From: Effusibacillus pohliae DSM 22757
GTDB taxonomy: Bacteria; Bacillota; Bacilli; Tumebacillales; Effusibacillaceae
Reading direction: 5' to 3'
DNA: 64,000 bases
Assembly: GCF_000376225.1 (NCBI RefSeq)
Contig: NZ_AQXL01000121.1
Span: 1 to 64,000 of the forward strand
The notes under the pieces are model-generated. The model was not told the origin of the DNA, made no database searches, and worked only from the letters and a program-made list of their open reading frames with translations. The position numbers were made by a program, and so were the translations under genes. Shown one piece after another: positions 51,560 to 60,899 of this stretch (positions are counted from its first letter, which is position 1; each line of letters opens with the position of its first letter).

Positions 51560-52231
51560 ATGTTTACCGGGATAATCGAGGAAGTCGGGCGGGTGGCGGC
51601 GATACGGCCGGTCGGCCATGCCATTCAACTGCAGATCCGGGCGCGCAAAGTGGTGGAAGGCGCGAAAATCGGCGATTCGATCGCCGTCAACGGCGTCTGC
51701 CTGACGGTCACCCGGTTCGATGCGAGCGGCTTTGAAGCGGATGTAGTGCCGGAGACGATGCGGCGAACCGCCCTGCGCACGCTACAGCCGGGCAGCCCGG
51801 TCAATTTGGAGCGGGCGATGCAGATGGGCGGCCGGTTCGGGGGCCATATCGTGTCCGGGCATATTGACGGCATCGGCACCATTCTGTCGATCGAGCCGGA
51901 AGACAATGCGAAGCTGGTTCGGATCGAAACGGGACCCGAGATTATGAAATACATCGTGCCGAAAGGCTCGATCACGATCGACGGAATTTCGCTGACGGTG
52001 ATGGACCGCGAACCGGACAGCTTCCGGGTGTCGATCATTCCGCACACGGAAGCTGTCACCAATCTCGGCGGCAAACGGGTCGGGGATCCGGTCAACCTGG
52101 AATGCGACATGATCGGCAAGTATGTGGAACAGTTGTTGGCAAACAGGTTCGGTGCTGCGGCTGGCGGCCCGGTTGCGGAGGAAAAATCGGCGTTGTCGAT
52201 CGATTTTTTGCGGGAACATGGATTTGCGTGA
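51560..52231 (+). CDS. ribE: riboflavin synthase alpha chain
   Basis: The 223-residue enzyme converts two lumazines into riboflavin. It has the duplicated barrel: MFTGIIEEVGRVAA with GDSIAVNGVCLTV in the first half, and GHIVSGHIDGIGTI with KGSITIDGISLTV in the second. ATG 51560 follows GGAGGTAGG and overlaps nothing; it is 8 bases after ribD. Confidence 0.95.
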   Translation: MFTGIIEEVGRVAAIRPVGHAIQLQIRARKVVEGAKIGDSIAVNGVCLTVTRFDASGFEADVVPETMRRTALRTLQPGSPVNLERAMQMGGRFGGHIVSGHIDGIGTILSIEPEDNAKLVRIETGPEIMKYIVPKGSITIDGISLTVMDREPDSFRVSIIPHTEAVTNLGGKRVGDPVNLECDMIGKYVEQLLANRFGAAAGGPVAEEKSALSIDFLREHGFA

Positions 52232-52243
52232 GGGGGGAGCGCG

Positions 52244-53440
52244 ATGTTTCATTCGATTGAGGAAGCGTTGGCCGATCTGAAAGAAGGCAAAGTGGTGATC
52301 GTGGTTGACGACGAGGACCGCGAAAATGAGGGCGATTTTGTTGCGCTGGCGGAAAAGGCGACGCCGGAAGTGATCAATTTCATGATCACGCACGGGCGCG
52401 GGCTCGTCTGCGTGCCGATCACGGAAAAGCGGGCGAGAGAACTCGATCTGCAACCGATGGTCAACCGGAACACCGATCTGCACGGAACTGCGTTCACCGT
52501 ATCGGTTGATGCGAAGCAAGGGACGACGACAGGCATCTCGGCATTTGAGCGGGCTGTGACGATCGCCGCCCTAATTGACGAGAAAAGCACGGCGGATGAT
52601 TTCCGGCGGCCCGGGCATATTTTTCCGCTGATTGCTCGGGAAGGGGGCGTATTGCGTCGGGCAGGGCACACGGAAGCGGCGGTCGATCTGGCAAAATTGT
52701 GCGGCGCCTATCCGGCCGGTGTGATCTGCGAAGTGTTGAAACCGGACGGGACGATGGCACGTGTGCCCGATCTGGTCGAGATCGCGAACCAGCACGATCT
52801 GAAGATGATCACGATCGCCGATCTGATCCGTTACCGGAAATCGCGCGAAGTGCTGGTACAGCGGGCGGCGTCCGCCCATCTGCCGACTGAATACGGCGAT
52901 TTCCAGGCGGTCGTGTACACCAATTCGGTCGATGACAAGGAGCATATCGCGCTGGTGAAAGGCGAGATCGATCCGGAACAGCCGGTGATGGTGCGCGTGC
53001 ATTCGGAGTGCATGACGGGTGATGTGTTCGGTTCCTATCGCTGCGATTGCGGGCCGCAGCTGCACGCCGCCTTGCGCCAGATCGAAGCGAACGGTTCCGG
53101 CGTACTGCTCTACATGCGGCAGGAGGGGCGCGGCATCGGCCTGATCAATAAAATCCGGGCATACGAGCTGCAGGAAAAAGGGTACGATACGGTGGAGGCG
53201 AACGAGAAGCTGGGATTTCCGGCCGATTTGCGGGATTACGGGATCGGTGCGCAGATCCTGATCGATCTGGGCGTGCGCAAACTCCGCCTGCTGACCAACA
53301 ACCCGCGCAAAATTCGCGGCCTCGAGGGGCACGGCCTGACGATCGTCGAACGGATTCCGCTGCAGATGGAGCCAAACGAGGTGAACATCAACTATTTGAA
53401 CGCGAAACAGAAAAAATTGGGACACCTGTTGAACATTTAG
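52244..53440 (+). CDS. ribBA: 3,4-dihydroxy-2-butanone 4-phosphate synthase / GTP cyclohydrolase II
   Basis: The 398-residue bifunctional enzyme supplies both branches of riboflavin synthesis. The first half has the metal motif [16 protein letters not shown] and [15 protein letters not shown]; the second half, from about 205, has the zinc site [15 protein letters not shown] and [16 protein letters not shown] 52244 follows GGGGGGAGCG. Both active sites are complete. Confidence 0.95.
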   Translation: MFHSIEEALADLKEGKVVIVVDDEDRENEGDFVALAEKATPEVINFMITHGRGLVCVPITEKRARELDLQPMVNRNTDLHGTAFTVSVDAKQGTTTGISAFERAVTIAALIDEKSTADDFRRPGHIFPLIAREGGVLRRAGHTEAAVDLAKLCGAYPAGVICEVLKPDGTMARVPDLVEIANQHDLKMITIADLIRYRKSREVLVQRAASAHLPTEYGDFQAVVYTNSVDDKEHIALVKGEIDPEQPVMVRVHSECMTGDVFGSYRCDCGPQLHAALRQIEANGSGVLLYMRQEGRGIGLINKIRAYELQEKGYDTVEANEKLGFPADLRDYGIGAQILIDLGVRKLRLLTNNPRKIRGLEGHGLTIVERIPLQMEPNEVNINYLNAKQKKLGHLLNI

Positions 53441-53476
53441 TTGAACATTGAACGGAAAACGTCGGAGGAGAGACCT

Positions 53477-53947
53477 ATGGCACACATTTACGAAGGAAAT
53501 CTGATTGGCACTGGCTTAAAAATCGGGATCGTGGTGGGACGGTTCAATGAATTTATTTCATCGAAACTGCTGGCGGGGGCGTTGGATGCCCTGAAACGGC
53601 ACGGCGTCGAGGAGGATGCGGTGTCCATCGCTTGGGTTCCAGGCTCGTTTGAGATTCCGCTGGTGGCGCAAAAAATGGCGGCAAGCGGCAAATACGACGC
53701 GGTGATCACGCTGGGTGCGGTGATTCGCGGTTCGACCCCGCATTTCGACTATGTGGCGGCGGAAACGGCGAAAGGCGTGGCGGCCATCTCGTTGAAAACC
53801 GGCGTACCGACGATTTTCGGGGTGCTGACCACCGATACGATCGAGCAGGCGATCGAGCGGGCGGGTACCAAGGCGGGCAACAAAGGTTGGGAGGCGGCTG
53901 TGACCGCGATCGAAATGGCCAATCTGACGAAAACGATCGAGGGATAA
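53477..53947 (+). CDS. ribH: 6,7-dimethyl-8-ribityllumazine synthase
   Basis: The 156-residue subunit condenses the two precursors to lumazine and assembles into a capsid. [37 protein letters not shown] and [17 protein letters not shown] are all present. ATG 53477 follows GGAGGAGAG. It ends the rib operon, though the MFS gene follows with a 1-base gap. Confidence 0.95.
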   Translation: MAHIYEGNLIGTGLKIGIVVGRFNEFISSKLLAGALDALKRHGVEEDAVSIAWVPGSFEIPLVAQKMAASGKYDAVITLGAVIRGSTPHFDYVAAETAKGVAAISLKTGVPTIFGVLTTDTIEQAIERAGTKAGNKGWEAAVTAIEMANLTKTIEG

Positions 53948-53948
53948 C

Positions 53949-55325
53949 GTGCGGACGAAGCGAAAGGCTGTTGTGCTGGCCGTCATGCTGACCAATTTTT
54001 TGGCCGCGATGGACGTCACGATCGTCGGTACGGCGATGCCGACGATCGTCAGCAAACTGGGCGGCCTGGCGTTAATCAGCTGGGTGTTTTCCGCCTATTT
54101 GCTGACTTCCGCCGTCTCCACCCCAATCTATGGCAAGTTAGCCGATCTGTTCGGCCGCAAAATCATGTTTACGATCGGCGCCGGAATGTTCCTGATTGGC
54201 TCTGTGCTGTGCGGACTGTCCCAGTCGATGCTGATGCTGGTGATCGGCCGGGCGGTACAGGGGCTGGGCGCCGGCGCGATCATGGCGATCGCGACGACGA
54301 TCATCGGCGATCTATTCACCGTCGAGGAACGCGGCCGCGTGCAAGGGCTTTTTTCGGGCGTATGGGGAGTGGCGGCGATCATCGGTCCCGCACTCGGCGG
54401 TTTGATGATCGATTGGCTGTCCTGGCCGTGGGTGTTTTATCTCAATCTGCCGGTCGGACTCGGGGGCATTCTGATCCTTTGGTTCTCGCTGCATGAGCAG
54501 ATTGAGAAAAAGCGGCATGCGATCGATTATGGGGGGGCCGGTACACTGACGCTGTCGATGACCGCCTTCTTGCTGGCAATTTTGGAAGGCGGAAAGTGGT
54601 CCTGGCTGCATCCCGCCACCCTGTCGTTGTTTGCCGTGGCGGCTGTCGGCATGGTTGTGTTTCTGTATGTGGAGCGGCGGGCCTCGGAACCGATGGTTCC
54701 GCTGGAACTGTTCCAAAATCGGGTGATCGCCGTTTCCAACGTGACATCCTTCCTGATCGGGGCCGTGTTGCTCGGGGTGACCAGCTACATCCCGCTGTTT
54801 GTGCAGCAAGTGTTGGAACGAACGGCTACCGAGGCGGGGTTTACGTTGACGCCGATGTCGATTGCCTGGATGGTCGGCAGCATCTATGGCGGCCGCAATC
54901 TGGTTGCCTGGGGATTCAGGCGGCTGGCTTCTTCCGGCGTCGCGCTGATCGCCGCCGGTTCCGTCCTGTTGAGCATGCTGACACCGGGGGCTGGCCGGAT
55001 TTTTGCGATGATGCTGATGGCTGTGATGGGCGTCGGGCTTGGCATGTCGACGCTCGCATTTACGGTGGCGATTCAGAGCGCTGTCGATTGGAACCGGCGC
55101 GGCATTGCGACCGCCACCAACCAATTCATTCGCTCGCTTGGATCATCTGTCGGCGTCGCTATCATGGGAGCGGTGCTCAACTATAAAATGCAGGCGGAGG
55201 ATTCCCTCTACGCCGGGCTGCATGCGGTATTTGTATGGATCGGCGGAATCGCCATCGCGGCCGTGCTGGTGATGGTTTTGTTCCCGAAGCGGGAAGCTTT
55301 CGATCCGACGGAAGCGAGGTCCTAG
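53949..55325 (+). CDS. DHA2-type multidrug MFS transporter
   Basis: The 458-residue protein has about fourteen membrane helices. The DHA2 signature in helix 1 is LTNFLAAMDVTIVGTAMPTI; GKLADLFGRKIM lies between helices 2 and 3; motif C GVWGVAAIIGPALGGLM is in helix 5. EmrB/QacA-like members expel drugs by proton exchange. GTG 53949 follows GAGGGATAAC, directly after ribH; export of a flavin-related compound is possible but unsupported. Confidence 0.85.
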   Translation: MRTKRKAVVLAVMLTNFLAAMDVTIVGTAMPTIVSKLGGLALISWVFSAYLLTSAVSTPIYGKLADLFGRKIMFTIGAGMFLIGSVLCGLSQSMLMLVIGRAVQGLGAGAIMAIATTIIGDLFTVEERGRVQGLFSGVWGVAAIIGPALGGLMIDWLSWPWVFYLNLPVGLGGILILWFSLHEQIEKKRHAIDYGGAGTLTLSMTAFLLAILEGGKWSWLHPATLSLFAVAAVGMVVFLYVERRASEPMVPLELFQNRVIAVSNVTSFLIGAVLLGVTSYIPLFVQQVLERTATEAGFTLTPMSIAWMVGSIYGGRNLVAWGFRRLASSGVALIAAGSVLLSMLTPGAGRIFAMMLMAVMGVGLGMSTLAFTVAIQSAVDWNRRGIATATNQFIRSLGSSVGVAIMGAVLNYKMQAEDSLYAGLHAVFVWIGGIAIAAVLVMVLFPKREAFDPTEARS

Positions 55326-55327
55326 CA

Positions 55328-56137
55328 ATGCGATTCGGTTTTCCCTTGTTGCACAGGACGAAACTGATCTGGAAGCGGCGGTCGCCGCATCAGACGGTGC
55401 ACGTATTTGAAAAAGGATCCGTTCGCTATATGACGTTCGCAAGCGACAATTGGCAAGGCGCGCTGGATATGCGGAACAAAGAGCGGCTTTTGTTCCCGTA
55501 TCAGCGCTTTTTTCTCGCTTACCGGGCATGGTTGCCGCAGGTGCGCTCGTTCCTTTCGTTGGGAGTCGGCACGGGCACCGCGATCCGGACGATCCGGCGC
55601 CATCATCCGGACGCTGACATTATCGGGGTGGATTGGGATGCAAACGTGTTACAGGCGGCCGTTCGATTCTTCGACTGTCCGTGCGATGAACGAACCCGGT
55701 TGTACGCGATGCACGGCCGCGCGTTTCTCGAGTCGGCCGACAGACGGTTTGACCTTGTGTTCCTGGATGTGTTCGATTCCTTTTCGATTCCCAAGTCGAT
55801 GCGATCGGTTGAATGCTTCTCGGCAATTCGCGATGTGATGGAGGAAAACGGGATGCTGTTCGTCAATTCGATAGGAGCAGTACGCGGATCCCGGAACACC
55901 GGCTTTCGCACGTTGTACAAAACCGTCTGTCAAGTGTTTTCCTATGTGCAAGTACTCCCGGTATCCCGCTGGACTTTGTTCGAACAAAATATCCTGCTGA
56001 TCGCCCGCAAGTCGGTCAGTCATTCCGTCCACCCCGATGCTTGCCACGATCCGCAATTGAAAAAAATGCTGAAGCGGCTCTACGCGCGTCCGATCCCGAC
56101 AGACGACGTGTCTGTCTACCGGGACCCGGAACCGTAG
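55328..56137 (+). CDS. spermidine synthase-like methyltransferase-fold protein
   Basis: The 269-residue product has a Rossmann core: FLSLGVGTGTAIRTIRRHHP near 82, IIGVDWDANVLQAA near 103, and FDLVFLDVFDSFSIPKSM near 145. It lacks the full polyamine-binding set, so it is a spermidine synthase-like fold rather than SpeE proper. ATG 55328 lies 2 bases after the MFS stop; GAGGTCC is a weak site. Catalytic activity is unclear. Confidence 0.7.
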   Translation: MRFGFPLLHRTKLIWKRRSPHQTVHVFEKGSVRYMTFASDNWQGALDMRNKERLLFPYQRFFLAYRAWLPQVRSFLSLGVGTGTAIRTIRRHHPDADIIGVDWDANVLQAAVRFFDCPCDERTRLYAMHGRAFLESADRRFDLVFLDVFDSFSIPKSMRSVECFSAIRDVMEENGMLFVNSIGAVRGSRNTGFRTLYKTVCQVFSYVQVLPVSRWTLFEQNILLIARKSVSHSVHPDACHDPQLKKMLKRLYARPIPTDDVSVYRDPEP

Positions 56138-56188
56138 GTTCCCCCTCTTCGGCTGCGGTACAGTCTTCCAGACGCCGCCTGATCTGCG

Positions 56189-56217
56189 TTGTTGGGGGGT
56201 GCAGCCTGTGATATAAT
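56189..56217 (+). promoter_or_regulatory. sigma-A promoter before the M50 peptidase gene
   Basis: TTGTTG (56189-56194), a 17-base spacer and TATAAT (56212-56217) precede the gene at 56257. Confidence 0.7.
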
Positions 56218-56256
56218 GGTGCCGACCCTTTGACCGTTGGGGAGAGGAGTTGCTCC

Positions 56257-56865
56257 ATGCTGCATTTTGATATTCAACATATGATGTACACGACGATCGC
56301 CTTTTTGATCGGTGCTGCCGTGCACGAAGCGGCCCATGCCTGGATGGCCCACCGTTTGGGCGACCCGACGCCAGAGCGGGACGGCCGGTTGACGCTCAAC
56401 CCGTTTGTCCATATCGACCTGCTCGGGTTCATCCTGATTTTGTTGACCGGATTTGGCTGGGCGAAACCGGTGATCACCAATCCTGCCATGTTTCGGGGCA
56501 ACCGCCGGCTGGGGATCTTGCAGGTCGCCGCCGCCGGTCCGATCGCCAATCTGCTGTTGGCCGGACTGTTTGTACTGATCGCCAGGTCGGGTATCGTGCC
56601 ATTTTTCAATCTGGGTTCGGACATCGTCTTCACCGTGATTTATATCAATGTGATTCTGTTCGTGTTCAATCTGCTGCCGATTTATCCGCTGGACGGCGAG
56701 AAAGTGCTGCGCTCGTTGGTCCCGCCGCGGCATTTGGGTTTTTTTTACAAAATGGAAACGTACGGTCCGTTCATTCTGTTGCTGCTGGTGTTCACCGGCC
56801 TGATCCGGCCGATTCTCGTCCCGGCGGTCCGCGGAGTTATGGATCTGCTGGGTGTGTGGGCATGA
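56257..56865 (+). CDS. site-2 protease family (M50) membrane protein
   Basis: The 202-residue integral membrane metalloprotease has the zinc motif HEAAH at residues 23-27 in its first helix and the second motif NLLPIYPLDGEK near 155, with further helices at 50-70, 95-115 and 165-190. It is a minimal PDZ-less member (YwhC-like) common before scpA. ATG 56257 follows GGAGAGGAG. The stop overlaps scpA. Confidence 0.88.
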   Translation: MLHFDIQHMMYTTIAFLIGAAVHEAAHAWMAHRLGDPTPERDGRLTLNPFVHIDLLGFILILLTGFGWAKPVITNPAMFRGNRRLGILQVAAAGPIANLLLAGLFVLIARSGIVPFFNLGSDIVFTVIYINVILFVFNLLPIYPLDGEKVLRSLVPPRHLGFFYKMETYGPFILLLLVFTGLIRPILVPAVRGVMDLLGVWA

Positions 56866-57611
56866 AAAGCGAATATCGGATCCGGCTCGAATCGTTTGAA
56901 GGGCCTCTGGATTTGCTGTTGCATCTGGTTGAAAAAAACGAGATGGACATCTACAACATCCCGATCGCGGAGATCACCGACCAATATTTGTCGTACATTC
57001 GGGCGATGCAGGAATTGCAACTGGACATCGCCTCCGAATTTCTCGTGATGGCGGCCACGCTGCTGGCGATCAAGAGCAATCTGCTGCTGCCGAAACCGGA
57101 ACCGTTGGAACTGGATGACGTGTTTGACATGGTGGAAGACGCGATGGACCCGCGCGAACTGTTGATGGAACGGCTGCTGGAATACAAAAAGTTCAAACAG
57201 CTTGCTGCCGAACTGCAGTTGCGGGAAACCCGCCGGTCGAGCATCTATACGCGTCCCCCCGGCGATCTGTCGCCGTATGTGCCGGAGGAAGAGCCGAATC
57301 CGGTGCGGGGCGTTTCGCTCTATGATCTACTGTACGCCTACCGGAACGCTTTGCTGAAGGCGGACAAGGAAGAACCGGTGGCGCATGTCAAGCGGGATGA
57401 AGTGTCGGTGAAAGAACGGATTGCGGAGATCCTCGAGTATCTTCACGCTCATCATGGACAAGCCTCGTTTACATCCCTGCTGTCCCGCTGGCGGCATCGT
57501 TCCGAGATCGTCGTCACATTTCTCGCCGTCCTCGAATTGATCAAGGCGAACCGGATTCATTGTTGGCAGGACCGATTGTTTTCCGACATCCAGTTGCAAC
57601 TTGTGCAGTAA
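56862..57611 (+). CDS. scpA: segregation and condensation protein A
   Basis: The 249-residue kleisin bridges SMC heads in the condensin complex. The N-terminal FEGPLDLLLHLVEKNEMDIYN and the C-terminal winged helix (ASFTSLLSRWRHRSEIVVTFLAVLELIK, split here for length) are present; PRELLMERLLEYKKF is in the middle. ATG 56862 overlaps the upstream stop as ATGA; GTG 56856 is the alternative start. Confidence 0.93.
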   Translation: MKSEYRIRLESFEGPLDLLLHLVEKNEMDIYNIPIAEITDQYLSYIRAMQELQLDIASEFLVMAATLLAIKSNLLLPKPEPLELDDVFDMVEDAMDPRELLMERLLEYKKFKQLAAELQLRETRRSSIYTRPPGDLSPYVPEEEPNPVRGVSLYDLLYAYRNALLKADKEEPVAHVKRDEVSVKERIAEILEYLHAHHGQASFTSLLSRWRHRSEIVVTFLAVLELIKANRIHCWQDRLFSDIQLQLVQ

Positions 57612-57627
57612 GTGACGGTGACGTGGA

Positions 57628-58248
57628 GTGGTGAATCTGTTTATGGATTACAAACAGGTGAAAGCGATTCTCGAAGGCCTGCTGTTTATGGCCGGCAGCG
57701 AAGGGCTGGATGCGAAGCAAATTGCGGAAGTCATCGGCACCGATCCGGACGAGGCGGCCGATCTCTGCCACGACCTGGCTGCCGATTACCGACGAGAGGG
57801 CAGGGGGTTGCAGATCATCGAAGTGGCCGGGATGTTTCAGATGGCAACCCTGCCGGAACACGCTCCTTATTTTGAAAAATTGGCCAGCCAGCCGCAGCAA
57901 TCCACGCTCTCGCAGGCGGCGCTTGAGACGTTGGCGATCATCGCCTACAAACAGCCGATCACCCGCGCTGACGTCGAGGAAATCCGCGGCGTGAAAAGCG
58001 AGAAAGCGATCAACAACCTGCTGGGGAAAAAGCTGGTGACGGAAGTCGGGCGGGCGAAAGGGCCCGGCCGTCCGATCCTGTACGGCACGACCCGGGAGTT
58101 TCTCGAGTACTTCGGGCTGCGCGACTTGTCCGAACTGCCCCCACCCCCCGCCTTCATTCCACAGGAGGCGTTCGATGAGGAAGAACGGATGCTGTTCGAG
58201 CAGCGTTCGATTTTTGACGGCAATGCGGACGACAATCCGGGAGACTGA
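57628..58248 (+). CDS. scpB: segregation and condensation protein B
   Basis: The 206-residue protein has two winged helices and dimerises on ScpA. ILEGLLFMAGSEGLDAKQIA near residue 12, LSQAALETLAIIAYKQPITR and VEEIRGVKSEKAINNLL near 110, and GPGRPILYGTTREFLEYFGL near 150 match. Starts GTG 57628, GTG 57631 and ATG 57643 are all possible; GACGTGGAG supports the first pair. Confidence 0.93.
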   Translation: MVNLFMDYKQVKAILEGLLFMAGSEGLDAKQIAEVIGTDPDEAADLCHDLAADYRREGRGLQIIEVAGMFQMATLPEHAPYFEKLASQPQQSTLSQAALETLAIIAYKQPITRADVEEIRGVKSEKAINNLLGKKLVTEVGRAKGPGRPILYGTTREFLEYFGLRDLSELPPPPAFIPQEAFDEEERMLFEQRSIFDGNADDNPGD

Positions 58249-58259
58249 TATGAACAAGC

Positions 58260-58289
58260 GGGACCGTTTGTTGGCGGTTCCTTTTTTAT
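58260..58289 (+). terminator. scpB terminator
   Basis: GGGACCG (58260-58266) pairs with CGGTTCC (58275-58281) with one G-U pair, followed by TTTTTT. It lies inside a short open frame (58250-58366) that I do not consider a gene. Confidence 0.7.
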
Positions 58290-58386
58290 GTTTATGCGGT
58301 CATTGGATCTATCTCGCTGCCACCTTAATCGGTGTGCTGAACTCTCAAAGCAGATCGGATCGATAACGGCCTCCAAAGACAAGCCG

Positions 58387-58415
58387 GTATGCTGTGTCTC
58401 CGATTGGGGAAACTT
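58387..58415 (+). promoter_or_regulatory. possible sigma-F promoter of the DUF2953-gerW unit
   Basis: GTATG (58387-58391) and GGGGAAACTT (58406-58415), 14 bases apart, fit the sigma-F patterns GYATA (4 of 5) and GGnrAnAnTw. In B. subtilis ytfJ (gerW) is a forespore gene, which agrees. Confidence 0.4.
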
Positions 58416-58447
58416 AACAGTCGGATAGTGGCAGAGGAGGGGCATAC

Positions 58448-59125
58448 GTGGACTGGGTGTGGACAGTTCTGTTTGGGGCGGCAATGTTCGTTTTTCTGAT
58501 GTGCCTCCTGCCGGTCCAGGTGCATATCCGTTATGTTAGGGACGGCGAGCGGGACCATCTGTGGATCCAATTGCGGGCTTTGTTCGGCCTGATCAAATAT
58601 ACGATCGAGATGCCGGTCTTCAAGCTGGTGATGTCGAAAGACAAACCATTGCGGATCACTGCGCAAGTCGCGACGGGAGTGGCTGACCAACCGAAAAAGA
58701 AGCGTCCGCGCATCACCCTATTGGTCAAAAGAATCGCTCGTCTGTTGGAGCTGCAACGGGAGTTGACCGAGCATTTGCACAATTTTTTGGGACATGTGCG
58801 CAAATCGACGAAAACGTTTCGAATTACGGAGATCAAATGGCAGACCGAACTGGGGACGGGAGACGCTGCGCTGACAGGAACGGCAGCCGGTTTGGTGTGG
58901 TCGGTGAAGGGGGCTGTGCTTGGGCTGTTGGCCCATTTTTTCTCGCTGCGCGTGCAACCGGTGATGGCTGTGCAACCCCGTTTTCATGAGCTGATGTTGC
59001 GCACGAGCCTCGACTGCATAATCCGTTTTTGGCTCGGGCAGGCTATTGTGGCAGCCATTCAATTGGGGATGTACATGCTGAGGGAGGGAAAAAAATCGTG
59101 GCAGATCATCCGATCCAGAGTTTGA
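58448..59125 (+). CDS. DUF2953 domain membrane protein (YtfI-like)
   Basis: The 225-residue protein has an N-terminal membrane helix (4-24), a domain with the family pattern RALFGLIKYTIEMPVFKL near 43, a basic linker, and hydrophobic stretches at 145-165 and 195-210. GTG 58448 follows AGAGGAGGGG. It precedes and overlaps gerW, the same pairing as ytfI-ytfJ in Bacillus. Function is unknown, probably sporulation-related by context. Confidence 0.85.
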   Translation: MDWVWTVLFGAAMFVFLMCLLPVQVHIRYVRDGERDHLWIQLRALFGLIKYTIEMPVFKLVMSKDKPLRITAQVATGVADQPKKKRPRITLLVKRIARLLELQRELTEHLHNFLGHVRKSTKTFRITEIKWQTELGTGDAALTGTAAGLVWSVKGAVLGLLAHFFSLRVQPVMAVQPRFHELMLRTSLDCIIRFWLGQAIVAAIQLGMYMLREGKKSWQIIRSRV

Positions 59126-59547
59126 TGCAAACGGCGATGGAAAACCTGAAAGAGATGGTTGATGTGAATACGATTATCGGCGATGCGGTGGAAACTCCGG
59201 ACGGCAGCGTAATCCTGCCGATCTCGAAGGTCGGCTTTGGATTTGCGGCCGGCGGCAGCGAGTTTGAAGTCGACCGGGCGGGCGGCGGCTCAGGCAACGG
59301 CGCCGATTTTCCGTTTGGCGGCGGGGCCGGGGGCGGCGTCTCGATCACTCCGATCGGTTTCCTGGTGGTCAGCAACGGCCAGGTGAAGCTGCTGTCTTCC
59401 GAAGCGCCGAATCAACTGTATGAGCGGCTGATCGACATGGCGCCGCAGGTGATCGAAAAAATCCAGGCGATGACCGGCAAAAAAGGCCAGCAGCAACAGC
59501 ATCGACAGTCGAAAATTATCACCGATCCGCACGAAACCAACGCTTGA
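59098..59547 (+). CDS. gerW: GerW family sporulation protein (YtfJ)
   Basis: The 149-residue product contains HPIQSLMQTAMENLKEMVDV, TIIGDAVETPDGSVILPISK, then a Gly-rich loop (GGGSGNGADFPFGGGAGGG) and SITPIGFLVVSNGQVKLLS. GerW is needed for spores to respond to L-alanine and is kept in the forespore. GTG 59098 follows GAGGGAGGG within the end of the DUF2953 gene. A Gln/His-rich tail (QQQQHRQ) closes it. Confidence 0.92.
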   Translation: MADHPIQSLMQTAMENLKEMVDVNTIIGDAVETPDGSVILPISKVGFGFAAGGSEFEVDRAGGGSGNGADFPFGGGAGGGVSITPIGFLVVSNGQVKLLSSEAPNQLYERLIDMAPQVIEKIQAMTGKKGQQQQHRQSKIITDPHETNA

Positions 59548-59576
59548 ACAGCCGGTCGGGCGGCAGTGCCTGATTG

Positions 59577-59644
59577 TGCGGGACCATTCGGGTTTGTGGA
59601 GCACAATCTGCGGATCACTCGGATTTTGCGGAACCACTCGAAAT
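59577..59644 (+). repeat. three degenerate copies of a half-hairpin
   Basis: TGCGGGACCATTCGGGTTT (59577), TGCGGATCACTCGGATTTT (59609) and TGCGGAACCACTCGAAATTT (59627) are related short copies. Only the third has the mirrored arm that makes the terminator. Confidence 0.5.
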
Positions 59645-59662
59645 TTCGAGTGGTTTTTTGTT
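59631..59662 (+). terminator. gerW terminator
   Basis: AACCACTCGAAA (59632-59643) is followed directly by TTTCGAGTGGTT (59644-59655) and a T tail; the palindrome is perfect. Confidence 0.88.
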
Positions 59663-59725
59663 GTTTGTCCTACTTGCAGACAGGCCTGCATATACCTTAG
59701 ATGAATTCACCTACAGGAGGTTGCC

Positions 59726-60883
59726 ATGAGAAAGCGTCAGTGGTTCATGCTCGGTCTGGTTCTGCTCATGTGTATAGCGATCCCGTTCCAGGCGTTCGGC
59801 AAGGAGGCGTGGAACCCGGAACGGTTTGCGAAAGAGGTGCCGATTGCGGCGGAAACTGCCGCCTTGATCGACGTTCAATCGGGCCGCGTCCTGTACGGCA
59901 AAGAGATGAACAAACGGATGCGAATCGCCAGCCTGACCAAGATTATGACCGCCATCATCGCGATCGAATCCGGCAAACTGGAGGAGACGGTGACGACGTC
60001 GAGAAACGCCTACGGCGTGGAAGGTTCGTCGATCTATCTGGCACTTGGCGAAAAGCAAAAATTGATCGATCTGGTCTACGCGATCATGCTCCGTTCCGGC
60101 AACGACGCGGCAACCGCCATCGCCGAGCATGTTGGCGGCGGTTCGGTGCAGAAATTCGTCGACATGATGAATGACAAGGTGAAGCAGCTTGGCCTGAGCG
60201 GAACCCACTTCGCCAATCCGCACGGACTGGATGCGGACGGCCACTACTCGACCGCCCACGATATGGCCGTGATCACCGCGTACGCGTTGCGCAATCCGAT
60301 TTTTTCGGAAGTGGTTAGGACAAAAGTAAAGCGGATTCCGTGGGAAGGAAAAGAATGGGACCGGGTGATGCGCAACAAAAACAAAATGCTGTATCGATAC
60401 GAAGGCGCCGACGGTGTGAAAACGGGGTACACGGAGGCGGCCGGCCGCTGTCTGGCATCGAGCGCGACGCGGGACGGCCGGCAACTGGCGGTGATCGTGC
60501 TGAATGACGGACAGGACTGGGATGATTCGGCAAAACTGCTCGATTACGGTTTTACCAAATACCGATACGCTGAATCCTGGAAGCAAGACGAAGTGGTCGC
60601 GGCGCTGCCGGTCAAGAATGGAACGGCCGAGACGGTCGAAATCGTCGCCCAATCCAGCCTTGGATACCCGGTGCGGGAAGAGGAACAGGGCTTGCTGCGG
60701 AAAGAGGTCGATCTGCCGCAAAAGCTGAAAGCGCCCATTCGGGCAGGTGAGAAAATCGGGGAGGTCACCCTCTATTTTGACGGCCAAAAAATCGGCAGCG
60801 TGCCGCTGGTAGCCAGGACAACCGTTGAGGGAACCGGATTTTTTGCGCAACTGAAGCGGTTTTTAAGAGGTCTGTTTGAATAA
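59726..60883 (+). CDS. dacB: D-alanyl-D-alanine carboxypeptidase DacB
   Basis: The 385-residue protein tunes cross-linking of the spore cortex. It has a signal peptide (1-25), SLTK at 69-72, SGN in MLRSGNDAATAIAEH near 125, KTG in GVKTGYTEAAGR near 232, and an amphipathic C-terminal helix. ATG 59726 follows ACAGGAGG. dacB-spmA-spmB is the same operon as in B. subtilis, where it is mother-cell controlled; CATATACC at 59689 is a poor sigma-E match. Confidence 0.93.
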   Translation: MRKRQWFMLGLVLLMCIAIPFQAFGKEAWNPERFAKEVPIAAETAALIDVQSGRVLYGKEMNKRMRIASLTKIMTAIIAIESGKLEETVTTSRNAYGVEGSSIYLALGEKQKLIDLVYAIMLRSGNDAATAIAEHVGGGSVQKFVDMMNDKVKQLGLSGTHFANPHGLDADGHYSTAHDMAVITAYALRNPIFSEVVRTKVKRIPWEGKEWDRVMRNKNKMLYRYEGADGVKTGYTEAAGRCLASSATRDGRQLAVIVLNDGQDWDDSAKLLDYGFTKYRYAESWKQDEVVAALPVKNGTAETVEIVAQSSLGYPVREEEQGLLRKEVDLPQKLKAPIRAGEKIGEVTLYFDGQKIGSVPLVARTTVEGTGFFAQLKRFLRGLFE

Positions 60884-60899
60884 TGGGGGGTGCGTGGAG

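Noticed and set aside
58250-58366. Small open frame after scpB starting MNKRDRLLAV
   Set aside because: It contains the scpB terminator and has no ribosome binding site.
59689-59696. Sigma-E promoter of dacB-spmA-spmB
   Set aside because: CATATACC matches only 5 of 8 positions and no -35 fits at 13-15 bases, although control by sigma-E is expected from B. subtilis.
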